Source of the DNA: Promethearchaeota archaeon
GTDB lineage: Archaea > Asgardarchaeota > Lokiarchaeia > Sigyniarchaeales > SOKP01
Assembly: GCA_030615235.1 (NCBI GenBank)
Contig: JAUWZR010000108.1
Span: 1 to 8,555 of the forward strand
Direction of reading: 5' to 3'
Length of the DNA: 8,555 nucleotides
The notes beneath the pieces are model-generated. The model had not been told where the DNA came from and searched no databases. It saw only the letters and a program-made list of their open reading frames with translations. The translations under genes and the position numbers were made by a program. How positions within the stretch are numbered: position 1 is the first letter of the stretch; each line of letters opens with the position of its first letter. Shown here one piece after another: positions 1-6,109 of the stretch.

Positions 1-4
1 TCAC

Positions 5-37
5 TTCTTTTTAACTTTTTATTTTTATTATTTTTAA
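5..37 (+). terminator. T-rich tract at the left edge
   Basis: Five T runs of 4 to 5 on the plus strand lie just beyond the 3' end of the acyl-CoA ligase gene. They would end transcription of a plus-strand gene entering from the left, convergent with the ligase. No such gene is visible in the 47 bases available. Confidence 0.3.
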
Positions 38-47
38 TTTAATTATA

Positions 48-2216
48 TTAACGCGAAATCGTAATTTTAAGATCCACTGCAGAATACCCTTTAACGAATG
101 AAAGCAAGGGGTTGATATCGAGTTCCACAATCTCCGGAAAATCGTTTACAAGTTGGGATAGTCTTAACAATACTTCTATTATCGCATCAATATCAGAAGA
201 GGATTCTCCTCTAACTCCTTGCAGTAAATTATAGATTTTAGTATTTCCAATTAACTCCTTAGCGCTTTCCCTAGTAAACTTATACGACAGCGAAAAATTC
301 ACGTCGGCGAAAAAATCAGTATAGATTCCTCCTGTTCCAAACATCAATAGAGGTCCAAATTGTGGATCTTTAGACATACCGATAATAATTTCATTCACTT
401 TTGGTTCTTTTTTAAAGTCTATCATTTCTTGGACCTCGACTCCATAAATTCGGACGTTTTGGGGTCCAAATTTCTTAGCATTTTCAACAATTTGTACATA
501 CGCTTCGAAAGCATCTTGTTCGGTTTCAATATTTAAGAATATTCCCCCTACATCAGTTTTATGTATAATATTGGGGCTAACTATTTTTAAAACAGATTTT
601 CCGATTTCACGGATTAATTTTCTCGCTTGTGCTGGTGTTTTTGCTAATCGTGATTTCGGTGAAATAATTCCGTAAATATCAAAAATTTCGCTTGTTTCAT
701 GGCTTAATAGAACCCTTCTCCCATCAGCTCTGACATTTTTAAATATTTCTGCTACTTTCTCCTGTTCTACTTTAAATTTTGTTACTTCTAAAGCTTCTAT
801 ACTTTTTCGATTTAGAAAGCTTTTAAATCTTACCATAGCTTTAAGAGATTGGGCAGCTCTTCCGGGAAATCGATAACAGGGTATGTGGTGCTGTTTTAAA
901 TATTTGGTAGCTTCTACCATAGAGACTCCACCTATGAGCGCGCATGCAATCGGTTTATCAGATAAAGATTTTAAGGTTATATCATAAATTAGCTTTGCAA
1001 CTTCAGCTGGTTTAGTTTGAGCTTGGGGGCTCATAATAATTAGAGCACCATGGGTTGTAATATCTTCTTCTTCGAAAGAGCCTTGGGCTGTTCCGTGATT
1101 TAATCCAAAAATCGTTTTAATAGTAAATTCATAACGTTTAGGCATTGCATCCCCTATTATATCTATAGGATTAAATATTGCCGCCTCAGCAGGTAAATTT
1201 TCTCTTAACAAATGTAGAACTGGTTCAGAGAACTGGGCGAATTTTAAACCTTCGCGTTCAAATGCGTCTGTTGCTACAATTCCGGGTCCACCTGCATTAG
1301 TGACAATAGCAAAAGAGTTCTTTTTTGGTATAGGTTGATATAGAAAGATTTCTCCGTAATCAAAAAGTTCAGCAATTGAATTTGCTCTTAAAACTCCACA
1401 TTTTTCGAAAGCTAAATCGTAAGCGATATCTGATCCTGCCAAAGCTCCAGTATGGCTTGAAGCAGCTCGAGCACCTGCAGCACTAACTCCTGATTTTAAA
1501 ATAATAATCGGTTTTTTGCGTGCAACTTTAGAAACAACTCGAAGGAATTTTTTTCCATCTTCAATGCTTTCTAAATAGCACAGAATTACTTTTGTATTTG
1601 GATCGTTAGCAAGGTATTCAATAAAATCAACCTCGTCCATGTCGGCTTTATTTCCCAAGCTTATATTACAAGAGAATCCGAATGCTTGGTCCATAGAATA
1701 ATCCATCATTCCCGTCAACATGGCTCCTGACTGAGAAATCATGGCTATTTCCCCCTTTTTAGGAGTATTGGCAGCAAAGGAACCATTATAGCTTACGCCA
1801 ATAAAACCTAGACAGTTGGGCCCAATAACTCTCATATCATATTTCTTAGCAATTTTTACTAATTCTTGTTCTCGAGTAATTCCAGCTCCTCCGATTTCTT
1901 TGAAGCCTGCAGTAATAATAACCAACCCCTTTATATTTTTCTTTCCGCACTCTTCTGCTATAGGGTTAACAAACTTACTGGGAATTACAATTATGGCTAT
2001 ATCGATTTCTTCTGGAACATCTAGGACGCTCTTGTACGATTTGTATCCAAGGATCTCTTCTGCTTTAGGGTTGATAGGAAATAGTTTACCCTTATACTTT
2101 GATTCAACGATATTTCTCAATACATTATATCCTACTTTTCCTGGTTTTGAACTCGCACCGATAATTGCAATGCTTTTAGGATCAAAGAAATAAGAAATAT
2201 CGTTATTTTTTATCAT
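48..2216 (-). CDS. ADP-forming acetate/acyl-CoA ligase, fused alpha and beta subunits
   Basis: This 722-residue protein interconverts acyl-CoA + ADP + phosphate with the free acid + CoA + ATP, in the cytoplasm. It typically yields ATP from acetyl-CoA or other acyl-CoAs in anaerobic archaea, and can run in reverse to activate acids. Domains in order: CoA-binding Rossmann domain (about 8-135, with IAIIGAS and GPNCLGF), two succinyl-CoA-ligase-like flavodoxin domains (about 150-465), then an ATP-grasp domain (about 485-715). The phosphohistidine is His255 in SSHTGALAG. The beta-side histidine is His552 in IHKTDVGGI, and the ATP-grasp metal motif ELDINPLL is at 698-705. The length is normal for the fused form (about 700), and all key residues are present. 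The start at 2216 is preceded by a good TATA element and no Shine-Dalgarno, so the leader is very short. The substrate (acetate, or branched or aryl acids) cannot be told from sequence. The gene is divergent from the cyclophilin. Confidence 0.95.
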   Translation of the reverse strand: MIKNNDISYFFDPKSIAIIGASSKPGKVGYNVLRNIVESKYKGKLFPINPKAEEILGYKSYKSVLDVPEEIDIAIIVIPSKFVNPIAEECGKKNIKGLVIITAGFKEIGGAGITREQELVKIAKKYDMRVIGPNCLGFIGVSYNGSFAANTPKKGEIAMISQSGAMLTGMMDYSMDQAFGFSCNISLGNKADMDEVDFIEYLANDPNTKVILCYLESIEDGKKFLRVVSKVARKKPIIILKSGVSAAGARAASSHTGALAGSDIAYDLAFEKCGVLRANSIAELFDYGEIFLYQPIPKKNSFAIVTNAGGPGIVATDAFEREGLKFAQFSEPVLHLLRENLPAEAAIFNPIDIIGDAMPKRYEFTIKTIFGLNHGTAQGSFEEEDITTHGALIIMSPQAQTKPAEVAKLIYDITLKSLSDKPIACALIGGVSMVEATKYLKQHHIPCYRFPGRAAQSLKAMVRFKSFLNRKSIEALEVTKFKVEQEKVAEIFKNVRADGRRVLLSHETSEIFDIYGIISPKSRLAKTPAQARKLIREIGKSVLKIVSPNIIHKTDVGGIFLNIETEQDAFEAYVQIVENAKKFGPQNVRIYGVEVQEMIDFKKEPKVNEIIIGMSKDPQFGPLLMFGTGGIYTDFFADVNFSLSYKFTRESAKELIGNTKIYNLLQGVRGESSSDIDAIIEVLLRLSQLVNDFPEIVELDINPLLSFVKGYSAVDLKITISR

Positions 2217-2246
2217 ATTAATTGGTGAGTTTCTGAACTTTTAATG

Positions 2247-2255
2247 TATATAAAA
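2247..2255 (-). promoter_or_regulatory. TATA box for the acyl-CoA ligase gene
   Basis: On the minus strand this reads TTTTATATA, a near-perfect archaeal TATA box. Its centre is about 35 bases before the ATG at 2216, which predicts a transcript start near 2225 and a leader of about 9 bases. No Shine-Dalgarno lies between. The 176-bp divergent spacer (2217-2392) also holds an AAAAGCTTTT palindrome at 2277-2286 of unknown meaning. Confidence 0.55.
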
Positions 2256-2363
2256 CTGATTTATCTCTAGTAAGTTAAAAGCTTTTTTATTTGTAGCGAT
2301 GATTTGAAATTGAATAGTAGAGTAAATGTATGAAATATATCAATTGAAATTTTTTAAAAATAC

Positions 2364-2374
2364 TTTTTTATAAT
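2364..2374 (+). promoter_or_regulatory. TATA-like element for the cyclophilin gene
   Basis: TTTTTTATAAT is centred 24 bases before the ATG at 2393, the spacing expected for a leaderless archaeal transcript. A second AT-rich element, TTTTTAAAAATA at 2351-2362, could serve instead and would give a leader of about 10 bases. No Shine-Dalgarno precedes the start. Confidence 0.4.
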
Positions 2375-2392
2375 AGCGCATTAGACAAGTTT

Positions 2393-2869
2393 ATGACAAA
2401 GGTAAAAATAATAACAACTAAAGGAGATATTAATCTTACCTTATTCGACGAGGATGCTCCACTGACAGTTTCAAGTTTCTTGTTTTTAGCCAAACAAGGC
2501 TTATACAACGGAATAAGCTTTCATCGAGTAATCAATGACTTTATGATCCAAGGGGGCGATCCACTTGGCAACGGCACAGGTGGTCCAAGCGCAGTAGGTA
2601 TAAAATTTTTTCCCTTTCAGGGAAGAGATGTATCGTATCCTTTCGCAGACGAATTTCAATCAGGAAAAGGTTTCAATAAATCAGGTATATTAGCTATGGC
2701 AAATGCTGGACCTGGTACGAATGGTTCGCAATTTTTCATAACTCATGTCCCTACTCCTCACTTAAATAATAAGCACACGATTTTTGGAGAAGTAGTAAGT
2801 TCTACAGATCAAAATGTAGTTAACGAGATTACACAAGGAGATAAAATAAAGACAATTGAGATTATATAA
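2393..2869 (+). CDS. Cyclophilin-type peptidyl-prolyl cis-trans isomerase
   Basis: The 158-residue product is a single-domain cyclophilin that catalyses cis-trans isomerisation of Xaa-Pro bonds and acts as a folding helper. It has no signal peptide, so it should be cytoplasmic. Family signatures are complete: SFHRVINDFMIQGGDP (42-57), FADEF (84-88), MANAGPGTNGSQFFIT (102-117) and KHTIFGEV (127-134). The catalytic arginine is Arg45, with hydrophobic-pocket residues Phe50, Gln53, Met102, Gln113 and Phe115 and the pocket histidine His128. The position equivalent to Trp121 of human cyclophilin A is His123. Cyclosporin binding is therefore predicted to be weak, as in many prokaryotic members. An insertion of about 15 residues lies between GGDP and FADEF. 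The gene stands alone between divergent and convergent neighbours and is followed by a long T-rich terminator. Confidence 0.95.
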   Translation: MTKVKIITTKGDINLTLFDEDAPLTVSSFLFLAKQGLYNGISFHRVINDFMIQGGDPLGNGTGGPSAVGIKFFPFQGRDVSYPFADEFQSGKGFNKSGILAMANAGPGTNGSQFFITHVPTPHLNNKHTIFGEVVSSTDQNVVNEITQGDKIKTIEII

Positions 2870-2898
2870 TTTTAAGAAATAAAATTCAACTAACAAAC

Positions 2899-2926
2899 TT
2901 TTTTATTTTTTAATTTTTGATTTTTT
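2899..2926 (+). terminator. Poly-T terminator of the cyclophilin gene
   Basis: Four closely spaced T runs (6, 6, 5 and 6 T) begin 30 bases after the cyclophilin stop codon. This is the usual intrinsic terminator form in archaea, with no hairpin needed. It lies between the convergent ends of the cyclophilin and the acidic mini-protein gene. Confidence 0.6.
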
Positions 2927-2950
2927 CACTAACATAATGATGTATTCATT

Positions 2951-3088
2951 TTAGTAATCTTCTTCATCCCAATCTCCGTTATTGTCATCATCATCATCGT
3001 AAACATCATCGTCGTCATCTTTGTAATTAGATTTCTCGTTGTATTCTTTTTTATCTTTATTCTCATTACATAAATTTTCATCTCCCAT
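2951..3088 (-). CDS. Small, extremely acidic protein (45 residues), unknown function
   Basis: The reading frame starts at an ATG (3088) placed 8 bases after GGAGG, the clearest ribosome binding site in the window, and ends in TAA. The product starts MGDENLCNENKDKKEY. After a short charged, lysine-bearing N-terminus it becomes almost purely acidic: five consecutive aspartates at 24-28, five more at 31-35, and an end of WDEEDY. About half of the last 25 residues are Asp or Glu, and there is one cysteine (Cys7). No membrane segment or fold is evident and it is probably disordered. Acidic tails of this kind occur in histone chaperones, DNA mimics and Ca2+ buffers, but nothing here selects among these. 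Short length and low complexity mean automated gene callers could miss it. It is convergent with the cyclophilin gene and divergent from the coiled-coil gene. I do not recognise a family. Confidence 0.72.
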   Translation of the reverse strand: MGDENLCNENKDKKEYNEKSNYKDDDDDVYDDDDDNNGDWDEEDY

Positions 3089-3096
3089 ACAACAAA

Positions 3097-3101
3097 CCTC
3101 C
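3097..3101 (-). promoter_or_regulatory. Strong Shine-Dalgarno of the acidic mini-protein gene
   Basis: The minus strand reads AAGGAGGTTTG, with GGAGG 8 bases before the ATG at 3088. The match to the 16S anti-Shine-Dalgarno is long, and it is the main evidence that this small low-complexity frame is translated. Confidence 0.7.
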
Positions 3102-3150
3102 TTATTGAATGTTAATGTAATTTTTAATTATCGTTGTTAAATAGATATAG

Positions 3151-3163
3151 TATTATTTAAAAT
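3151..3163 (-). promoter_or_regulatory. Possible TATA element for the acidic mini-protein gene
   Basis: On the minus strand, ATTTTAAATAATA lies about 70 bases before the ATG at 3088. It predicts a transcript start near 3131 and a leader of about 40 bases, long enough to carry the Shine-Dalgarno. The spacer is very AT-rich, so other positions are possible. Confidence 0.3.
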
Positions 3164-3200
3164 ACAAATCTTGAATATTTTTTAAAATTTACGATCAGAA

Positions 3201-3210
3201 AGATTTATTA
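3201..3210 (+). promoter_or_regulatory. Possible TATA element for the coiled-coil/HEAT gene
   Basis: AGATTTATTA is preceded by the purine-rich stretch CAGAAAG, which could act as a BRE. It is centred about 55 bases before the ATG at 3261 and would give a leader of about 30 bases. No Shine-Dalgarno is visible before 3261. Confidence 0.3.
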
Positions 3211-3260
3211 GCTAATACCTTTATTAATTATTAAAATTAGAACAATAAATAGCGTTAAAA

Positions 3261-4607
3261 ATGAGTAAAGAACTAAAAGACTTGATAGATTCGGTTGATT
3301 CGGCTAATCAAGCTCATTCTGACTTAGAAACAATGATTAGACATCTAAAAGAAGAAGTCCAACGTTTAACCTTTACTATCGATGAACAGAGAACAATAAT
3401 TCAAAACCAAACATCAAAGCTTTCTAGTATTCAAAACGAAAATGTGCCTGAAGATGTTTCTATGCTAAAAGATTTGGTTACGCAACAAAGGCAAGATATA
3501 ATAAAAAAAGATAAAGATGTTGAAATTCTTCAACAAACGATTGCAGAAATTACTGTGGAATTAGAAAAGGTTCAAAAATTTGAAGGAGAAAGCGAAGAAC
3601 TGATCTACGCTAATAAAGAAATAGTCCAATTAACAGAGGAAAACGAAAATTTTCGATTAAAAGGTGAAGAACTAAATAAGACCTTAACAAATCTCCAGAA
3701 AGAATTAGATAATTATAAAGAAGCTTCAGGCGAAGAAAATCAATTCTTACACGAATTGAATGAAGCAAATAAAATTATAGACCAATTAACTTACGATAAC
3801 GATCAATATCATGAAAAGGTAAATTACCTACAAGAAAAATTAGAAGGAACAGTAAAACTTCAAGAAGGACTACCTAAAGATGATGGAGATAACAATGAGA
3901 TAGAAGATTTAAATAAGATTTTATTTGAATTAGAGATTGAGAATAATGATTTGAAAAACCTTGTGAACACTAATATTTCCATTATAGAAAATTTACAACA
4001 AAGAATTACCGATATGGATAAAAAATTTGAAGAAGAAATGAATTTTGGAAATCAAAAAATCAGTGATTTGCGGGAAAAAGTTTTAGAAAAAGACGAAGAA
4101 TTTAACAAAATAACTCTTACATTACAGAAGATTGAGAATGCTAACAAACAACTAAGTGATTTAATCGTCGATCTAAAAGTGCAAGAAGATCAAAAGGGTA
4201 AAAGCATAGAATTCGAAAGCTCTTCTAAAAGAATTGTTTATGAAGACTTACCTCCCAATCTTTTCTTCAAAATGTATAGATTTTTAAGAGAAGACGATAA
4301 AACTACAATCACTAATCAATTGATAGACGATCTAAGTAGTGAGTCCAGGGATGTTAGAACATATGCAATAAAAATATTAAGTGTTATTAGAGGGAATCGC
4401 GTTTTTGAAGTTTTAAAAGATTTAGTTAATGATGATGATTGGATCGTAAAACTTTATCTTATTAAAGCATTTCTGAATTTTGATAAAGCTGATACAATTC
4501 CATTATTAAAAAACCTGCTAGAGGATAAAGATATTGATGTTCGTGAAGCTGCAATAAACGCGCTTTCAGAATTAGAAAGATTATCAAAAGAGGTATTATC
4601 TCGTTAA
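3261..4607 (+). CDS. Long coiled-coil protein with C-terminal HEAT-like repeats
   Basis: The product has 448 residues. Residues about 1-310 are nearly continuous coiled coil, rich in Glu, Lys, Leu, Gln and Asn. A recurring ANKxIxQLT-like motif sits at about 117-125 and 169-177, with weaker echoes near 217 and 294. A break of about 15 residues around 312-325 leads to a helical C-terminal domain with three HEAT-like repeats at about 349-379, 380-410 and 411-440. The last is typical (PLLKNLLEDKDIDVREAAINALSEL). There is no signal peptide or transmembrane helix, so it is expected in the cytoplasm. HEAT repeats bind proteins, and the coiled coil should give an elongated oligomer, so a scaffold, tether or cytoskeleton-like role is plausible but inferred. 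It is not an SMC or Rad50 protein, because no ATPase head is present. A similar architecture is seen in uncharacterised archaeal proteins, and I cannot name a family. Confidence 0.85.
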   Translation: MSKELKDLIDSVDSANQAHSDLETMIRHLKEEVQRLTFTIDEQRTIIQNQTSKLSSIQNENVPEDVSMLKDLVTQQRQDIIKKDKDVEILQQTIAEITVELEKVQKFEGESEELIYANKEIVQLTEENENFRLKGEELNKTLTNLQKELDNYKEASGEENQFLHELNEANKIIDQLTYDNDQYHEKVNYLQEKLEGTVKLQEGLPKDDGDNNEIEDLNKILFELEIENNDLKNLVNTNISIIENLQQRITDMDKKFEEEMNFGNQKISDLREKVLEKDEEFNKITLTLQKIENANKQLSDLIVDLKVQEDQKGKSIEFESSSKRIVYEDLPPNLFFKMYRFLREDDKTTITNQLIDDLSSESRDVRTYAIKILSVIRGNRVFEVLKDLVNDDDWIVKLYLIKAFLNFDKADTIPLLKNLLEDKDIDVREAAINALSELERLSKEVLSR

Positions 4608-4608
4608 C

Positions 4609-4630
4609 ATATTTTTTCTAAAAAAAATAT
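4609..4630 (+). terminator. AT-only hairpin and T-run after the coiled-coil/HEAT gene
   Basis: ATATTTTTT at 4609-4617 pairs with AAAAAATAT at 4622-4630 across a 4-base loop, starting two bases after the stop codon. The left arm carries a run of 6 T. Either the T-run alone or the weak hairpin could end transcription. The stem has only A-T pairs and would be unstable in a hot organism. Confidence 0.4.
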
Positions 4631-4650
4631 ATATCTTTCTAAATAAAACA

Positions 4651-4660
4651 TTATATAATA
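4651..4660 (+). promoter_or_regulatory. TATA box for the 86-residue protein gene
   Basis: TTATATAATA is a good archaeal TATA box centred about 70 bases before the ATG at 4725. It predicts a transcript start near 4681, so the two TGAAT palindromes downstream would overlap the start and the leader. Confidence 0.45.
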
Positions 4661-4676
4661 AACAGGTTTAAGCTTT

Positions 4677-4707
4677 TGAATATTCATTTTTCTGAATAAT
4701 TAATTCA
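4677..4707. promoter_or_regulatory. Tandem TGAAT palindromes, candidate operator
   Basis: TGAATATTCA at 4677-4686 is a perfect 10-bp palindrome. Sixteen bases further on, at 4693-4707, TGAAT and ATTCA recur around a 5-base AATTA centre. The four TGAAT half-sites therefore lie within 31 bp, directly over the predicted transcript start of the 86-residue gene. This is the layout of a site for a dimeric repressor that blocks RNA polymerase. No regulator is encoded nearby. Confidence 0.35.
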
Positions 4708-4724
4708 CGAAAGTTTTTTTAGAG

Positions 4725-4985
4725 ATGGTAAGAGAATTAACTCAAAATAGGTGGAACTGGTCTCAGAAGGATCAAATGTGGGTATTTATTGAGTGCGGTG
4801 ATACAGGAGAGATAATTTACCATTATCAAGTAAAACCTCCTAAAGAATTCACAGAATTTACCCTGAAAATTAAAGCTCTTAATGATAAATTAATTGCGTG
4901 TAAAGATCCAAAAGAGAACTCCAAAATCTTTGATGAGATGATGAAAATCTCAAAAAGAATGCAATTTATGAGTAAAAGCTCTTAA
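4725..4985 (+). CDS. Uncharacterised 86-residue protein
   Basis: I do not recognise this protein. The N-terminal half (about 8-37) is aromatic-rich and probably forms a beta hairpin or small sheet: NRWNWSQ, then MWVFIEC, then GEIIYHYQVKPP. The C-terminal half (about 41-80) looks like two amphipathic helices rich in Lys and Met, ending in MMKISKRMQFM. Cysteines at 24 and 59 do not form a metal-site pattern. There is no signal peptide or membrane segment. It should be a compact soluble alpha/beta protein, possibly binding a protein or nucleic acid, but that is a guess. No Shine-Dalgarno precedes the ATG, and the leader is predicted at about 45 bases and carries the TGAAT palindromes. It lies 117 bp after the coiled-coil gene and is transcribed the same way, with its own TATA box. 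Confidence 0.75.
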   Translation: MVRELTQNRWNWSQKDQMWVFIECGDTGEIIYHYQVKPPKEFTEFTLKIKALNDKLIACKDPKENSKIFDEMMKISKRMQFMSKSS

Positions 4986-5061
4986 CCTTGATAACATCTT
5001 CAACCTTCCATGCGAATAATATATTAATTGTTAGTTAAATTTCATATCAATGATAAATAAT

Positions 5062-5083
5062 TTTTTGTACATATTTACAAAAA
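5062..5083. repeat. 8-bp inverted repeat between the 86-residue gene and cooC
   Basis: TTTTTGTA at 5062-5069 and TACAAAAA at 5076-5083 are perfect inverted copies around a 6-base CATATT centre. It lies 77 bp after one stop codon and about 45 bp upstream of the cooC TATA element. It could be a terminator, since it contains a run of 6 T at 5061-5066, or a regulator site for cooC. Confidence 0.35.
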
Positions 5084-5126
5084 TAAATCTCAAGGTTTTA
5101 TAGCTTATTTCATATAATAACTATAG

Positions 5127-5134
5127 TTTAAATT
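5127..5134 (+). promoter_or_regulatory. TATA box for cooC
   Basis: TTTAAATT is centred 26 bases before the cooC ATG at 5156, which places the predicted transcript start on the start codon itself. No Shine-Dalgarno precedes the ATG, so a leaderless mRNA is likely. Confidence 0.5.
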
Positions 5135-5155
5135 AATTTTTAATTAGTATCTCTT

Positions 5156-5959
5156 ATGAAAATCGCTATTTCCGGGAAAGGAGGTGTTGGTAAAACATTA
5201 GTCGCTGGAATTATTGCTCGACTTTTTGCTAAAGAGGGATTTGATGTTTTGGCGATAGATAACGATTCGGCAATGAATCTAAGCTACACTCTGGGGATTG
5301 AAGATGAAGTAAAATCGAAGATTGTCCCGATTTCAGAGATGAAGACTATGATTGAAGAACGAACATCTGTTAAGGGAGCTGGTACTGGCGTTTATAACAT
5401 TAATCCTGAAGTATCGGACATTCCAGACAGGTTTAAGGTTACAGGTCCAGACAACTTACAGCTTCTAGTTTTAGGTGGCATCGAAGAACCAGCATCGGGC
5501 TGTTTATGCCCTGAAAATGCGCTTATCAGAACTCTGCTATTCAATTTGTTTGTAAAAAGAAATGAAGTAATAGTTGTGGATTTTGAAGCAGGACTGGAGC
5601 ATTTAGGCCGTGGAACGGCTAAAGGTATTGATGTTATGCTGGTAGTTACCGAACCTTCTCAAAAATCATTGGATTTATGTTCTAAAATAATCGATCTATC
5701 GAAAAAGTTAGGAGTAGTTAACATATTTCTTATCGCCAATAAATTATTTGACGATTCTCAATTATCTACAATTAACGACAGAATTAAAAACTGGGAAATC
5801 CCGCTATATCATTCTATCCCTTTTGATCTTGAAATTGGAAAAGCCGATTTAAAAGGTATCTCACCTTTAGATTATAATAATAAATCAGAAGCGATTCAAT
5901 CAATTAGAAGGCTTTATGATAAATTAAAGAAACTAAAGATAGAACTATTTGATTTATAA
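5156..5959 (+). CDS. cooC: CooC-type nickel-insertion ATPase for carbon monoxide dehydrogenase
   Basis: This 267-residue P-loop ATPase of the MinD/ParA (SIMIBI) class uses ATP-driven dimerisation to help deliver nickel to the C-cluster of Ni-CO dehydrogenase in the cytoplasm. It has the deviant Walker A GKGGVGKT at 7-14 with signature Lys8, the switch region IDNDSAMNLSYTLG at 34-47 and the Walker B-type VVDFEAGLEHLGRGTA at 140-155. The CooC-specific Cys-X-Cys is Cys116-Leu-Cys118 in SGCLCPENALIR. In Carboxydothermus CooC1 the equivalent cysteines bind metal at the dimer interface. The EAGxEHLGRG motif and the CXC separate it from MinD and NifH. Full length is normal. No CO dehydrogenase subunit lies in this window, so its partner is encoded elsewhere. 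A start at 5156 fits both the conserved N-terminus and the TATA spacing. Confidence 0.93.
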   Translation: MKIAISGKGGVGKTLVAGIIARLFAKEGFDVLAIDNDSAMNLSYTLGIEDEVKSKIVPISEMKTMIEERTSVKGAGTGVYNINPEVSDIPDRFKVTGPDNLQLLVLGGIEEPASGCLCPENALIRTLLFNLFVKRNEVIVVDFEAGLEHLGRGTAKGIDVMLVVTEPSQKSLDLCSKIIDLSKKLGVVNIFLIANKLFDDSQLSTINDRIKNWEIPLYHSIPFDLEIGKADLKGISPLDYNNKSEAIQSIRRLYDKLKKLKIELFDL

Positions 5960-6005
5960 CCGAAGAAAAGGTTCACTGTATTCCTTGTTTCTACCAATTT
6001 TTCAA

Positions 6006-6024
6006 CATATATAGTCTATATATG
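6006..6024. promoter_or_regulatory. 19-bp perfect palindrome containing TATA sequences
   Basis: CATATATAG and CTATATATG flank a single central T, giving a perfect 9-bp-arm inverted repeat. It lies 46 bp after cooC and 86 bp before the 61-residue membrane protein gene. It includes TATATA on both strands, so it could itself be the TATA box (leader of about 70 bases), an operator covering that TATA box, or a hairpin ending the cooC transcript. Confidence 0.4.
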
Positions 6025-6092
6025 GAACCAATAAATAAAGAAATTTGATCTTCTCGATTGGAGCAATCCAAAAATTATTAAAATTAATAAAA

Positions 6093-6098
6093 GGAGGG
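6093..6098 (+). promoter_or_regulatory. Shine-Dalgarno of the 61-residue membrane protein gene
   Basis: AAGGAGGGAT is a strong match, with GGAGG ending 12 bases before the ATG at 6110. Another ATG at 6099 is too close to the site and opens only a 12-codon frame, so 6110 is the preferred start. The site fixes the coding strand in a region that is also open on the other strand. Confidence 0.6.
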
Positions 6099-6109
6099 AT
6101 GAGATCAAG

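Noticed and set aside
1816..2193. 125-codon plus-strand frame.
   Set aside because: It lies wholly antisense inside the acyl-CoA ligase gene, which has complete family motifs there.
2975..3022. The CAT/CGT trinucleotide run as a microsatellite or simple repeat.
   Set aside because: It is explained by GAT/GAC aspartate codons of the acidic protein, and mixed codon use argues against pure slippage repeat.
2951..3088. The YKDDDD run as a FLAG tag or vector contamination.
   Set aside because: The tag sequence is not complete: the run is DDDDDV rather than DDDDK. Flanking DNA is uniformly AT-rich like its neighbours, and no vector sequence is present.
6056..6068. GATTG/CAATC hairpin in the leader of the 61-residue gene as a riboswitch.
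   Set aside because: Only 5 base pairs with a 3-base loop and no further conserved structure; too small to support a regulatory RNA call.
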